Source: Legionella quateirensis
Lineage (GTDB): Bacteria > Pseudomonadota > Gammaproteobacteria > Legionellales > Legionellaceae
Reading direction: 5' to 3'
Length of the DNA: 64,000 bases
Assembly (NCBI RefSeq): GCF_001467955.1
Contig: NZ_LNYR01000003.1
Span: forward strand, 1-64,000
Below, piece by piece: positions 26,209 to 34,059 of this stretch (within the stretch, counting starts at the first letter, position 1; every line of letters starts with the position of its first letter). The notes beneath the pieces are model-generated. The model made no database searches and was not told the DNA's origin. It saw only the letters and a list, made by a program, of their open reading frames with translations. Made by a program: the position numbers and the translations under genes.

Positions 26209-26335
26209 GCATTCCATCAACAATAGGGATGGCTTTAGTAGTAAATACCTTTTGTAAGAAGGGGAGATAGGTAATGACAAACTGTACCACGGTGATGACA
26301 GTCTGACGATCTGGGTACCTTTCACGGCATCCCAA
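26153..26335 (-). pseudogene. Fragment of a P-type cation ATPase C-terminus
   Basis: In one minus-strand frame the sequence reads 'TVVQFVITYLPFLQKVFTTK' and then 'AIPIVDGMLTLL'. This matches the last membrane helices of Ca/cation P-type ATPases (pattern 'Q...IYLP.LQ.IF.T.PL...DW'). No upstream ATPase part is present, and the fragment overlaps the ends of two other genes in different frames. It is a decayed leftover, which points to past deletion here. Confidence 0.45.
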
Positions 26336-26664
26336 GTCAGGGAAGTGCCATACATGTTACGAATAAAAAACAAATGAAAAGAAAGAGACGAATTAAATGG
26401 TAATATTCTGTAGATTACTCCCCAATTTTTTTCTTTGGCACTATAGGTTGCGGGCGGAAATAACTCATCGGGTGTTACATCTAATCCCTTAAGTATTCTT
26501 AGAAGATTTAAAACGGTAACATTTGCTTCGCCACGTTCAACAGTTCCATAGTACCCACGGTTCATTTCAATGAAATTAGCAAAACCTTCCTGAGAGAAGC
26601 CTTTCTCTTTTCTGATTTTGCGAATTTGTTCGCCTATTAAAATTAAATCGGTCTGCTTGTTCAT
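26197..26664 (-). CDS. XRE-family HTH regulator with an extended, probably unnatural tail
   Basis: Residues 1-75 are a Cro/C1-type helix-turn-helix: 'IGEQIRKIRKEKGFSQEGFA', 'RGYYGTVERGEANVTVLNLL' and 'LDVTPDELF'. Small regulators of this kind usually end at about this point. The remaining ~80 residues overlap the ATPase fragment in another frame and look like accidental coding, so the gene probably lost its own end. It is convergent with the AadA-like gene and overlaps its end by 12 bp. Confidence 0.75.
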   Translation of the reverse strand: MNKQTDLILIGEQIRKIRKEKGFSQEGFANFIEMNRGYYGTVERGEANVTVLNLLRILKGLDVTPDELFPPATYSAKEKNWGVIYRILPFNSSLSFHLFFIRNMYGTSLTWDAVKGTQIVRLSSPWYSLSLPISPSYKRYLLLKPSLLLMECLPY

Positions 26665-26824
26665 TTAAAAAGGATATGTGCTATGCTTCATATATAGCCA
26701 CACGGTATGTCTACCATTTTTATCGTTAATCAGAAGATTGGATAAAAGAAACATCAATACGGTATTTTCTTAATAAAACAAATAAACTAATTTATACTTT
26801 CTCTAATTGAATGGAATTCTAAAC

Positions 26825-27481
26825 ATGAGCATTGAATCAGTTAAAGTGTTTAACCAATCTGCTGACAGTTATGATGGCTGGTTCGATAGCCATTCGGCTG
26901 TATTTCAATCAGAGCTTGATGCACTAAAGAAAGTAATACCCAATTCAGGAGAGGGCCTTGAAGTGGGCGTGGGATCAGGACGATTTTCTGCCGCCCTTGG
27001 AATTAAGACAGGTATAGAGCCCGCGGTTAATTTAAGCACTATAGCGAGAGCACGAGGAATCACTGTTTATGAAGGAGTTGCCGAATCATTGCCTTTTCAA
27101 AATCAGCAATTCGATTTTGTATTGTTTAATACTGTGTTATGTTTTTTAGATCTTCCATTAACCGCTCTTTCTGAAGCAAAACGAGTTTTGAAGCCAAATG
27201 GTACCCTTATTATTGGCATGATTGATAAAAATTCAATGCTGGGAAAACTCTATGAGGCGACAAAACAAGAAAATCCATTTTATCAGCATGCTCATCTGTA
27301 TTCAGTAAAAGAAGTTCTTGAGTTGCTTCATGAAATTAATTTCAAAGAAGAGGGCATTTATCAAACACTTTTTTCTCCCATTGAAACAATAGCAATGCCA
27401 GAAGAGCCCAAATCAGGTTATGGAGAAGGGGGATTTGTCGTACTGTCCGCCCATATTGAAACCAATAGATTTTTGTATTAA
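26825..27481 (+). CDS. Class I SAM-dependent methyltransferase
   Basis: The 218-residue protein has motif I 'GLEVGVGSGRFSAALGI', an acidic motif II region, then 'FDFVLFNTVLCFLDLP' and 'EAKRVLKPNGTLIIGMIDK', the Methyltransf_11 pattern. I use the ATG at 26825 ('MSIESVKVFNQSADSYDGWF'); an in-frame start six codons earlier has less support. The methyl acceptor is unknown; the family acts on quinone precursors, lipids or metals. It stands alone. Confidence 0.88.
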   Translation: MSIESVKVFNQSADSYDGWFDSHSAVFQSELDALKKVIPNSGEGLEVGVGSGRFSAALGIKTGIEPAVNLSTIARARGITVYEGVAESLPFQNQQFDFVLFNTVLCFLDLPLTALSEAKRVLKPNGTLIIGMIDKNSMLGKLYEATKQENPFYQHAHLYSVKEVLELLHEINFKEEGIYQTLFSPIETIAMPEEPKSGYGEGGFVVLSAHIETNRFLY

Positions 27482-27573
27482 AAAATTATTGGGATTGCAG
27501 CAGTCAAGTTAAATTACTGCAAGGATGTAGCGATCTATCACGATATAAGCATCAGTCTGATGCAGGAGGCAAC

Positions 27574-28116
27574 ATGAAGGGCATAGTCTTTACTGCATTA
27601 AATGACATGATTATAGACCAGTTTGGGATAGAAACCTGGGATCACCTGGTGACCCAAACGGATCTCCCTAGTGGCGGAAGTTATACCGCAGGTGGTACTT
27701 ATGAAGATACTGAAATTCTCCAATTAATCCAAGCCTTAGCTCAAATGAAGAATTTGCAAATTCCTATTTTTTTAGAGTCATTTGGTAACTATATGTTCTT
27801 GGTGTTCTCGAATAAGTATCCCGTCTTTTTAAAAAAAGATCTGTCATTAAAAGAGTTTTTAAAAAGTGTTGATGGAACGATTCATGTTGAAGTGGAAAAA
27901 CTAAATCCAGGTGAACAATTACCCTTTATTACCTATGAAGATCCTGCTTCAAACATACTTATTATGTTGTATCGTTCACCTAGGAAACTATGTCACTTTG
28001 CCATCGGCCTCATCAATGGGGCTGCCAAACATTATAGAAAAAACATTAAAATTAACCAGACACTCTGCATGCATCAACAAAGTGATCATTGTCGTTTGGA
28101 GATTGCCTTTGAATGA
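27574..28116 (+). CDS. H-NOX heme nitric-oxide/oxygen sensor
   Basis: This is a 180-residue cytosolic H-NOX domain. The proximal heme ligand is His104 in 'DGTIHVEVEKL', and the heme propionate-binding motif Tyr-x-Ser-x-Arg is Tyr133, Ser135, Arg137 in 'MLYRSPRKLCHF'. The start is 'MKGIVFTALNDMIIDQFG'. It overlaps the GGDEF-EAL gene by eight bases. In L. pneumophila a similar pair (Hnox1 and its partner) has NO-bound H-NOX repressing diguanylate cyclase output and biofilm. That knowledge fits this pair well. Confidence 0.93.
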   Translation: MKGIVFTALNDMIIDQFGIETWDHLVTQTDLPSGGSYTAGGTYEDTEILQLIQALAQMKNLQIPIFLESFGNYMFLVFSNKYPVFLKKDLSLKEFLKSVDGTIHVEVEKLNPGEQLPFITYEDPASNILIMLYRSPRKLCHFAIGLINGAAKHYRKNIKINQTLCMHQQSDHCRLEIAFE

Positions 28117-29593
28117 CGAAAAAAAAGCGGCACTCTTTGAGCGCTCTTATTATCGGGAAAAGAAAGCTCGTGAAGAAGCAGAGCACTTGCTGGAAAAGGA
28201 GACCAGAGAACTTTATTTATTAAACCAGAATTTAGAAAAAAAGAATGCTGAACTTACAAAGACGCTAAAAGAATTAGAACTAGCTCAGGACGAATTAAGC
28301 AAATTAGCACATTATGATTTATTAACCAGTTTACCCAATCGGTTACAATTTGAACTGGATTTGAACCGTGAGATTGCAAGGTCAAAGAGATACAATCGGC
28401 ATCTTGCTCTTTTAAGTATCGACCTGGACTATTTTAAAAATGTAAATGACCGATTGGGGCATGATGCAGGAGATTGCCTATTACGTGAGGTAGCCCAACG
28501 CCTCCACTCAAGTATTCGTGAAGAAGATTGCCTGGCTCGATTAGGAGGGGATGAGTTTTCAGTTATTTTGACGGAAATTAATAATCCTGAGCAGGCAGAG
28601 AGGGTTGCAAATACTATTATTCAACTTCTTGGTCATTCGTTTCTCATTAAGGGTAATTCGGTAGTCATTGGAGCAAGTATTGGAATTGCCTACTTTCCTG
28701 AAGCAGGGGATGATTCAATAACAATTCATAAAAATGCGGATATTGCTTTATACAATGCCAAAGCCTGTGGTCGTAATAATTGCCAATTTTTCACGCCATC
28801 TCTAAAAAAGCAATATTCAAAACGTTTGCGGATAGGGACAGCATTGCATCTTGCACTGGAGCGGCACGAATTTTTTCTCGTGTACCAACCTCGGTTTGAT
28901 TTAAAAACAAATGCGATGGTTGGGATGGAGGTATTATTACGTTGGCAACATCCTAAAAAGGGTGTGATTTTGCCTGATGAATTCATCGCTGTTGCGGAAA
29001 AATTTGGCTTGATTATTCCGATTGGTGAATGGGTGTTACGAACAGCATTCAGACATTATGTGGATTGGCACAATAAATACGAACAATTCAACGCTACACT
29101 GGCAATTAATATTTCCCCCTATCAATTTCAACATAAAGAGTTTATTTCTTCTATTAAGCATCTGTTAGATGACTATAAAATACCTTCACATGTATTGGAA
29201 CTTGAAATTACCAAAGCCACGGTGACTGATTTTTTGGGAACGATTGAAGAGACGTTAATTGGGCTTCGCGATATTGGGGTGAAACTTACTTTTGATAATT
29301 TTGGAACGGGTTATTCCTCATTATTTCATTTGAAAAAATCACCGGTGCATTCCATCAAACTGAAACAATCACAAGTTGATGATATTGGTTTGAGAAAAAA
29401 GGACAACTTAATTACTAAATCTACGATTGCATTAGCTAAAGAGCTGGGGTTGAATGTTGTCGTAGGTGGTGTAGAAACAGAAGCTCAACTCAATTTTCTA
29501 CGGTCAAATCGTTGTCCAGAAGTACAGGGCTATTACAACAGTAAACCTTTAACAGTAGAGCAAATGACACAATTTATCGATGAAAGTAACTGA
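28109..29593 (+). CDS. GGDEF-EAL protein with degenerate EAL domain, H-NOX partner
   Basis: The frame stays open upstream, but the best start is the TTG at 28109, seven bases after a GGAG and overlapping the H-NOX stop, giving 494 residues. An N-terminal coiled coil (~5-60) leads to a GGDEF domain with an intact 'RLGGDEFS' and an inhibitory Arg-x-x-Asp ('REED') five residues before it, so it can make c-di-GMP. In the C-terminal domain EAL is Glu-Val-Leu (Glu274). The later sites are altered: 'LELEITK' lacks the Glu, 'FDNFGTGYSS' replaces DDFGTG, and 'VGGVETEAQ' lacks the first Glu. Phosphodiesterase activity is therefore unlikely. Confidence 0.9.
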   Translation: MNDEKKAALFERSYYREKKAREEAEHLLEKETRELYLLNQNLEKKNAELTKTLKELELAQDELSKLAHYDLLTSLPNRLQFELDLNREIARSKRYNRHLALLSIDLDYFKNVNDRLGHDAGDCLLREVAQRLHSSIREEDCLARLGGDEFSVILTEINNPEQAERVANTIIQLLGHSFLIKGNSVVIGASIGIAYFPEAGDDSITIHKNADIALYNAKACGRNNCQFFTPSLKKQYSKRLRIGTALHLALERHEFFLVYQPRFDLKTNAMVGMEVLLRWQHPKKGVILPDEFIAVAEKFGLIIPIGEWVLRTAFRHYVDWHNKYEQFNATLAINISPYQFQHKEFISSIKHLLDDYKIPSHVLELEITKATVTDFLGTIEETLIGLRDIGVKLTFDNFGTGYSSLFHLKKSPVHSIKLKQSQVDDIGLRKKDNLITKSTIALAKELGLNVVVGGVETEAQLNFLRSNRCPEVQGYYNSKPLTVEQMTQFIDESN

Positions 29594-29598
29594 TGTGC

Positions 29599-29868
29599 CT
29601 AGGCGAGTGGTATAGCAAGATCACATTTTGACAGAACCCTCCTTATTTTTAAAATTATCAATACGCCATCATCATACAGCCCTGCAATAAAAATCGAACA
29701 CATACTCATTATTTTCCCTATATCCAGCGAGGGATGAGTGTTAGCTATCTGTTTCATGATCTGGCGGACAGTTAAGTGATCGCGATGCATGATCAGTAAT
29801 ACCGTGTAGCTTATTTGATTAAGCCTAATAAATTGAACCTTATCGTTGTCATCACAAAAAACAACCAT
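29599..29868 (-). pseudogene. Possible remnant of an HvfC/DUF2063-type C-terminus
   Basis: The 89-residue frame has 'FIRLNQISYTVLLIMHRDH' and 'LTVRQIMKQIANTHPSLD', similar in pattern to the C-terminal helical domain of HvfC (DUF2063) proteins. The N-terminal DNA-binding-like half and the HvfB partner are absent. No good ribosome-binding site is seen. It is convergent with the GGDEF-EAL gene, 6 bp away. The assignment is weak. Confidence 0.35.
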
Positions 29869-30191
29869 TAAATGGTATGTATTGAATAGTACTTAATTAA
29901 TGGATAAATATTGTTTCGATAAGCCGTCAGAATACACTTTTTTAAAGGATCGTTTATTTTGTATGGTGTTGTGCCATTCGCAAAATATCTCTGGCAGAGC
30001 CAAATCTGTTTGCTGGTTCCAACAAATAGGGATAAATTGCAGGTTTTATCTTCCATTTCTTGGCATCCTCCCTTATGACCACTCGCCGAATGCAAAATAT
30101 TATTTATCTTGCTTGACCCTAGACTATAGTCCATGGTTTATGCTTTAGATAAGCACGAATGATTTTAAATTCTATGATAGGGGAGCTAACC
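29869..30191. other. Non-coding stretch, no gene supported
   Basis: Two overlapping ORFs on opposite strands (about 80 residues each) are present, but both look accidental and lack a ribosome-binding site. The end of this stretch probably carries the promoter of the AhpD-like gene. Confidence 0.5.
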
Positions 30192-30569
30192 ATGGATAGT
30201 AAACAATTGGCACAAATTGATCCCGCATTGGGGTTGATAAAAGAATTTTCAAAAGTAAGCCTTGGTACAACTAAGGCCATTCAACAACTACGTCAACAGG
30301 TGATTTTTAAAGATGGAGCATTGCCTGCCAAAATCAAGGCGCTCATTGCCATGGTCTCTGGTATTAACGCACGTTGCGAGCCATGTTTGACCTATTACAC
30401 CTTGCAAGCAAAAACATTAGGGGCAGATGAGATAGAGCTTGGTGAAGTATTGGCCGTGGTCACCACCATGGGGGGTTGTGTTGGTGAAATGTGGGCCTTA
30501 AAAGCCTACAAAGCATTTAAAGAACAAAATACCCTGCTTGATGCGTGTTATGAACACACTAAACTTTAA
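30192..30569 (+). CDS. AhpD-like carboxymuconolactone decarboxylase family protein
   Basis: The 125-residue helical protein contains 'KALIAMVSGINARCEPCLTY' with the Cys-x-x-Cys of the AhpD-like group, then 'LGADEIELGEVLAVVTTMGG'. Such proteins are thiol-based peroxidase or disulfide partners. The ATG at 30192 has a 'ggggagc' site; the frame is open back to 30159 but without a good site. It is followed by merR 12 bp later, so it is in the same transcript as the mer genes. Confidence 0.88.
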   Translation: MDSKQLAQIDPALGLIKEFSKVSLGTTKAIQQLRQQVIFKDGALPAKIKALIAMVSGINARCEPCLTYYTLQAKTLGADEIELGEVLAVVTTMGGCVGEMWALKAYKAFKEQNTLLDACYEHTKL

Positions 30570-30581
30570 GAGGATGCCATC

Positions 30582-31016
30582 ATGGTCTTGCTAACCATTG
30601 GACAGGTAGCTAAAAAGACTCAGGTTTCACTCGATACCATTCGATTGTATGAGCGTTACGGTTTGATCAAAGAGCCGCGACGCGCTGCCAATGGGTATCG
30701 GCAATACCCAGAAGACGTCATTGATTGTCTGAAATTTATTTCTCGGGCGAAACACATGGGGTTTACGCTTAAAGAAATCAAAGAATTATTAGTCATTCAT
30801 CAAACATCGCAACACCGTTGTGGTGATGTGAAACAACGCACGCAAGACAAATTAAAGCAAGTCGCTGTGAAAATTGAGGAATTAAGACGATTGGAACACG
30901 CTTTGCAACAATTACTGAGCTCCTGTGGACAACATCAACCTAATGATCTATGTCCTCTTTTTATAACACTCGAACCGATGGAGGATCACCATGAAAAATC
31001 CACCATGGACCATTAG
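30582..31016 (+). CDS. merR: MerR-type mercury-responsive regulator
   Basis: The N-terminal winged helix is 'LTIGQVAKKTQVSLDTIRLY' with the MerR 'RYGLI' segment. After the long dimer helix the C-terminal end is 'LSSCGQHQPNDLCPLF'. Cys80, Cys115 and Cys124 lie at the same spacing as the three mercury-binding Cys of Tn501 MerR (82, 117, 126), which favours Hg(II) sensing over the zinc or copper branches. It overlaps merT by 26 bp. Unlike most mer operons it is transcribed in the same direction as merT, not divergently. Confidence 0.88.
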   Translation: MVLLTIGQVAKKTQVSLDTIRLYERYGLIKEPRRAANGYRQYPEDVIDCLKFISRAKHMGFTLKEIKELLVIHQTSQHRCGDVKQRTQDKLKQVAVKIEELRRLEHALQQLLSSCGQHQPNDLCPLFITLEPMEDHHEKSTMDH

Positions 31017-31332
31017 CGCTTTAGGTGGTGCCATCATAGGTGCCCTTACCGCTTCACTGTGTTGTATTGGGCCAGGGGTCCTTTTAGCCTTTGGCATCAG
31101 CGGTGCCTGGGTTAGTACATTCACTCAATTGGAATTTTTAAGGCCGATTGGCCTTGTCATTACGTTAGGTTTTTTAATGCTTGCTTTTTGGAAACTTTAC
31201 CTGGAGGCCCCACAATCATGCTCCGCAGACAAACCTTGCGCTCTGCGTATTCAGCGATTTATTTTCTGGGTTATTACGTTGCTGTTGATTCTATTACTGG
31301 CTTTTCCCCGATACGCCTTTTTGTTCTATTAG
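30991..31332 (+). CDS. merT: MerT-like mercuric ion transporter
   Basis: The 113-residue protein has three hydrophobic segments. The first carries the Cys pair 24-25 in 'ALTASLCCIGPGVLLAFG', as in MerT, and the loop after the second has Cys77 and Cys83 in 'APQSCSADKPCALR', matching the second MerT pair (76 and 82). MerT moves Hg(II) from periplasmic MerP to cytosolic MerA. Here MerP is decayed and MerA is absent, so its present role is unclear. The start overlaps merR by 26 bp. Confidence 0.88.
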   Translation: MKNPPWTISALGGAIIGALTASLCCIGPGVLLAFGISGAWVSTFTQLEFLRPIGLVITLGFLMLAFWKLYLEAPQSCSADKPCALRIQRFIFWVITLLLILLLAFPRYAFLFY

Positions 31333-31345
31333 CAAGGAAACTTTA

Positions 31346-31548
31346 ATGTTTAATAAAATCATTATGATAACTCTCTATACCCACAATGACCTGTCCAGTC
31401 TGCCCTATTGCCCTTAAAAAATAGTGCCGGAGTTACTTAAGAGTCTATTAATTTCGAAGCTAAAATAGCTACTGTGGTTTTTAATTTTCACAAAGTGACA
31501 GTTTCTGATTTAACCATAGCTACTATAGATGCTGGATACTCAGTATAA
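31346..31548 (+). pseudogene. merP: Decayed merP (periplasmic mercury-binding protein)
   Basis: An ATG 13 bp after merT opens a frame that soon stops. In one frame 31383-31421 reads 'TMTCPVCPIALKK', the MerP metal-binding motif, and then a stop. In another frame 31447-31545 reads 'INFEAKIATVVFNFHKVTVS' and then 'DLTIATIDAGYSV', matching the MerP C-terminal half. A frameshift and internal stops thus separate the parts of an HMA-type domain. The signal peptide is also broken. Confidence 0.8.
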
Positions 31549-31665
31549 TCGTAACAAAATAAGTTTGGAGAAATACAACTTTGGTTGTAATTTCTAACGT
31601 TGTAATGAAGAAAGTATGGAAATTTTTATCAAGATATTAAAAGTAAATAAGGGAGTGTGACCCAC

Positions 31666-32106
31666 ATGAAACATATCAAATTGTTTAAAATAAAGAAAAA
31701 GAGCCTTTTAAAAGTTATCCTTATTGTTATTTTTTTCTTCATAGAAATAAACGCCTACGCAGGTATGGAATCCTTTCACATTAAATATCATAAAGATTCC
31801 AAAATAAAAAACGTCTCTTTATCCAATAGTGAGATATTAATAGAATTCCATCGCAATGGAAATTCACTGGGAAGACTTCTAACAAAAACTAATAATACTC
31901 AAAATATAGAAATAGATAACACCTATGGGGAACATTTAGTTATTCATGTTCTATTCATCAATAAAGATGGAAAAAGAATACGATGCTTTGGGGTATCCGC
32001 AGCTAAAACAAATACTATTGAAATCCAATGTGATAAAGTTATTCCGTTGAAAAAACTAGAGATGGATACTAAAAAAGCTACTGATTCAATGAAAATGAGT
32101 CAATAA
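31666..32106 (+). CDS. Hypothetical exported protein
   Basis: The 146-residue protein starts with a strongly basic stretch and a hydrophobic core 'VILIVIFFFIEINAYAG', giving a Sec signal peptide cleaved near Ala-Tyr-Ala. The mature ~110 residues are rich in beta-forming residues, contain two Cys (in 'RIRCFG' and 'IEIQCDK') that may form a disulfide, and end in a Lys/Asp/Met-rich tail. I prefer the ATG at 31666, which lies 10 bp after GGGAG; a GTG at 31657 is too near that site. No family is recognised. It stands alone. Confidence 0.65.
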   Translation: MKHIKLFKIKKKSLLKVILIVIFFFIEINAYAGMESFHIKYHKDSKIKNVSLSNSEILIEFHRNGNSLGRLLTKTNNTQNIEIDNTYGEHLVIHVLFINKDGKRIRCFGVSAAKTNTIEIQCDKVIPLKKLEMDTKKATDSMKMSQ

Positions 32107-32272
32107 GCCCGCTTCAGATTTTTGCTGCTCTACTTTTGGTCTCAAACAGAGAGCTCACTAAGCAAGAATAGTACCTCTCGATAACCAAACAGTTAAAAAT
32201 ACAAACCATTGACATAGAGAATCATGTAGCATGACACTATAGAGCACTCAATTATTAGGAAAAGAAACTAAA

Positions 32273-32482
32273 ATGACCAATAAAATTCGCGGCAAAGTAA
32301 AATGGTTTAATGAAAGCAAGGGCTTTGGTTTTATTGAAAGTAGTGGCAAGGATTATTTTGTCCATTTCAGTGCCATACAAAGTAGCGGTTTTAAAACCCT
32401 TCCCGAAGGGGCGAATGTTCTATTTAAAGCAGGCAAAGGACAAAAAGGGCCGCAAGCAGAGGATGTTGAACTCATTAAATAA
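32273..32482 (+). CDS. csp: Cold-shock domain protein (CspA family)
   Basis: The 69-residue protein is a single OB-fold cold-shock domain with RNP1 'KGFGFI' and RNP2 'DYFVHFSAI'. It binds single-stranded RNA or DNA as a chaperone. Its stop overlaps a possible start of the PhaB frame, and PhaB follows closely, so it may share a transcript with phaB. The loops around the motifs differ from house-keeping CspA ('ESSGKDYF'), and it is one of several forms expected per genome. Confidence 0.93.
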   Translation: MTNKIRGKVKWFNESKGFGFIESSGKDYFVHFSAIQSSGFKTLPEGANVLFKAGKGQKGPQAEDVELIK

Positions 32483-32511
32483 TGAAACAACTAAATCAAG
32501 GAGGAAGGAAG

Positions 32512-33255
32512 GTGAATCAACGAGTTGCTTTAGTAACGGGTGGAACAGGTGGTATTGGTACCGCCATATGCCAAGAAATGCAAAAACTCAATTATCAAGT
32601 CATTGCTTGCTACTTTAAACAGGGCAATCATGAATTGGCAAGAGAATGGCAGAAAAAACAATCCATACAAGGATTTGATGTCGACATTGCCTACGCGGAT
32701 AGTTCTTCTTTCAATGATTGTGAAAAACTAACAGATTTGGTGATTGAGAAGTACGGAAAAATTGACGTTTTAGTTAATAATGCAGGCGTTACCCATGATG
32801 CTACTTTGAAAAAGATGACATCGGAACAATGGCAAGAAGTCATGAATGCCAATTTAAATAGCGTTTTTAATATGACGAAAACCGTATTATCCAACATGTT
32901 GGATAATGGTTATGGGCGTATTATCACCATCTCCTCCGTTAATGGACGCAGAGGTCAATTTGGGCAATGTAATTATGCTGCCAGTAAATCAGCACTCTAT
33001 GGATTCACCAAAAGTCTCGCGCAAGAAGTCGCAAAGAAAGGGATCACGGTGAATACGGTCTCCCCTGGTTATATTAAAACGGAGATGCTCGCCTCCATGA
33101 GAGATGATATTTTAGAAGCAATCGTTGCCCAAATTCCAGTTGGACGAATAGGGCAGCCTGAAGAAATTGCTCGCGTAGTTGCTTTTCTTGCTGATGAACA
33201 AAGTGGCTTTATCACGGGCGCTAACTTTGATATCAATGGTGGGCAATACATGTAA
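32512..33255 (+). CDS. phaB: Acetoacetyl-CoA reductase
   Basis: This is a 247-residue SDR enzyme of PhaB length. The GTG at 32512 has an AGGAGG site seven bases upstream, so I prefer it to the in-frame ATG at 32482. The cofactor loop is 'VTGGTGGIGTAIC'; the catalytic residues lie in 'ITISSVNGRRGQFGQCNYAA' (Ser, Tyr) followed by Lys in 'SKSALYG'. It reduces acetoacetyl-CoA to (R)-3-hydroxybutyryl-CoA with NADPH for PHB synthesis. It converges on the PhaC-containing operon, separated by a terminator. A FabG-type role is the alternative. Confidence 0.9.
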   Translation: MNQRVALVTGGTGGIGTAICQEMQKLNYQVIACYFKQGNHELAREWQKKQSIQGFDVDIAYADSSSFNDCEKLTDLVIEKYGKIDVLVNNAGVTHDATLKKMTSEQWQEVMNANLNSVFNMTKTVLSNMLDNGYGRIITISSVNGRRGQFGQCNYAASKSALYGFTKSLAQEVAKKGITVNTVSPGYIKTEMLASMRDDILEAIVAQIPVGRIGQPEEIARVVAFLADEQSGFITGANFDINGGQYM

Positions 33256-33263
33256 TGACTAAT

Positions 33264-33301
33264 AAACCAAGAATACTTTTAGAGAAAAATGATTCTTGGT
33301 T
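33264..33301. terminator. Bidirectional hairpin between phaB and fabI
   Basis: A 10-bp perfect stem (aaccaagaat at 33265-33274 with attcttggtt at 33292-33301) and a 17-base loop lie between two convergent stops. It fits a shared terminator. Confidence 0.7.
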
Positions 33302-33303
33302 CA

Positions 33304-34059
33304 TTAGCCCTTAATGTTGTAGCCGCCATCCACATAAAAAATCTGACCTGTGATGGAGGCGGCTTTATCGGATACCAGAAAAGAAGCTGTTTCACCAATG
33401 TCTTCTATTGTAACCAGCTGATGCAAGGGTGCTTCCTTGGCCGCCTTTTCCATCAGCTTATCAAAATCGGCTAACCCTGATGCCGCGCGAGTGCTTATTG
33501 GCCCTGGGGAAATGGCATTGACTCGAATCTTTTTACTGCCAAGCTCCATGGCGAGATAGCGTACTGAGGTTTCCAAAGCCGCTTTAACAGGCCCCATGAG
33601 ATTGTAATTTTTGACCACTTTTTCAGCGCCATAATAACTCATGGTCATGATACTCCCTCCATTGACCATGAGGGGTTCAGCGGCTTTTGCCAACCGGATG
33701 AGCGAATGACAAGAAATATCCATCGCCATCATGAAGCCGTCTTTCGAGCAATCGATAACACGACCTTGTAAATCAGTTTTGGGTGCAAAGGCAATCGCAT
33801 GGATGACAAAATCAAGACAACCCCAGCAGTCTTTTATTTTTTGAAATAGGGCATCCAATTGTGCCTTATCCGTCACGTCCAAAGGCATAACAATGGGAGA
33901 TGACAGGTGTTCAGCCAAAGGCTGCACAGAACCCTTGGTTTTCTCGTTTTGATAGGTGATTGCCAATTCGCTGCCCGCTTCATGCAGTACTTTGGCACAA
34001 CCCCAAGCAATGGAGTACTCATTGGCAATGCCAACAATCAATCCTTTTTTATTCTCCAT
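33304..34059 (-). CDS. fabI: Enoyl-[acyl-carrier-protein] reductase FabI-like
   Basis: The 251-residue protein has the FabI signature: N-terminal 'GLIVGIANEYSIAWGCAKVL', 'HAIAFAPK', 'MTMSYYGAEKVVKNYNLMGP' with Tyr-x6-Lys, and 'ISPGPISTRAASGL'. It reduces enoyl-ACP or enoyl-CoA with NADH. Position inside an acetate kinase/phosphotransacylase/PhaC operon, not a fatty-acid cluster, suggests a second, specialised copy. Similar fabI copies occur beside ackA and DUF3141 genes in other proteobacteria. It overlaps ackA by 11 bp. Confidence 0.92.
   Translation of the reverse strand: MENKKGLIVGIANEYSIAWGCAKVLHEAGSELAITYQNEKTKGSVQPLAEHLSSPIVMPLDVTDKAQLDALFQKIKDCWGCLDFVIHAIAFAPKTDLQGRVIDCSKDGFMMAMDISCHSLIRLAKAAEPLMVNGGSIMTMSYYGAEKVVKNYNLMGPVKAALETSVRYLAMELGSKKIRVNAISPGPISTRAASGLADFDKLMEKAAKEAPLHQLVTIEDIGETASFLVSDKAASITGQIFYVDGGYNIKG

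Noticed and set aside
27911-28108. N-terminal extension of the GGDEF-EAL protein
   Set aside because: It overlaps the H-NOX coding sequence in another frame. The TTG at 28109 has a GGAG at the right distance.
29868-30148. Two ORFs of 82-88 residues on opposite strands
   Set aside because: They overlap each other, lack ribosome-binding sites and show no protein-like pattern, so they look accidental.
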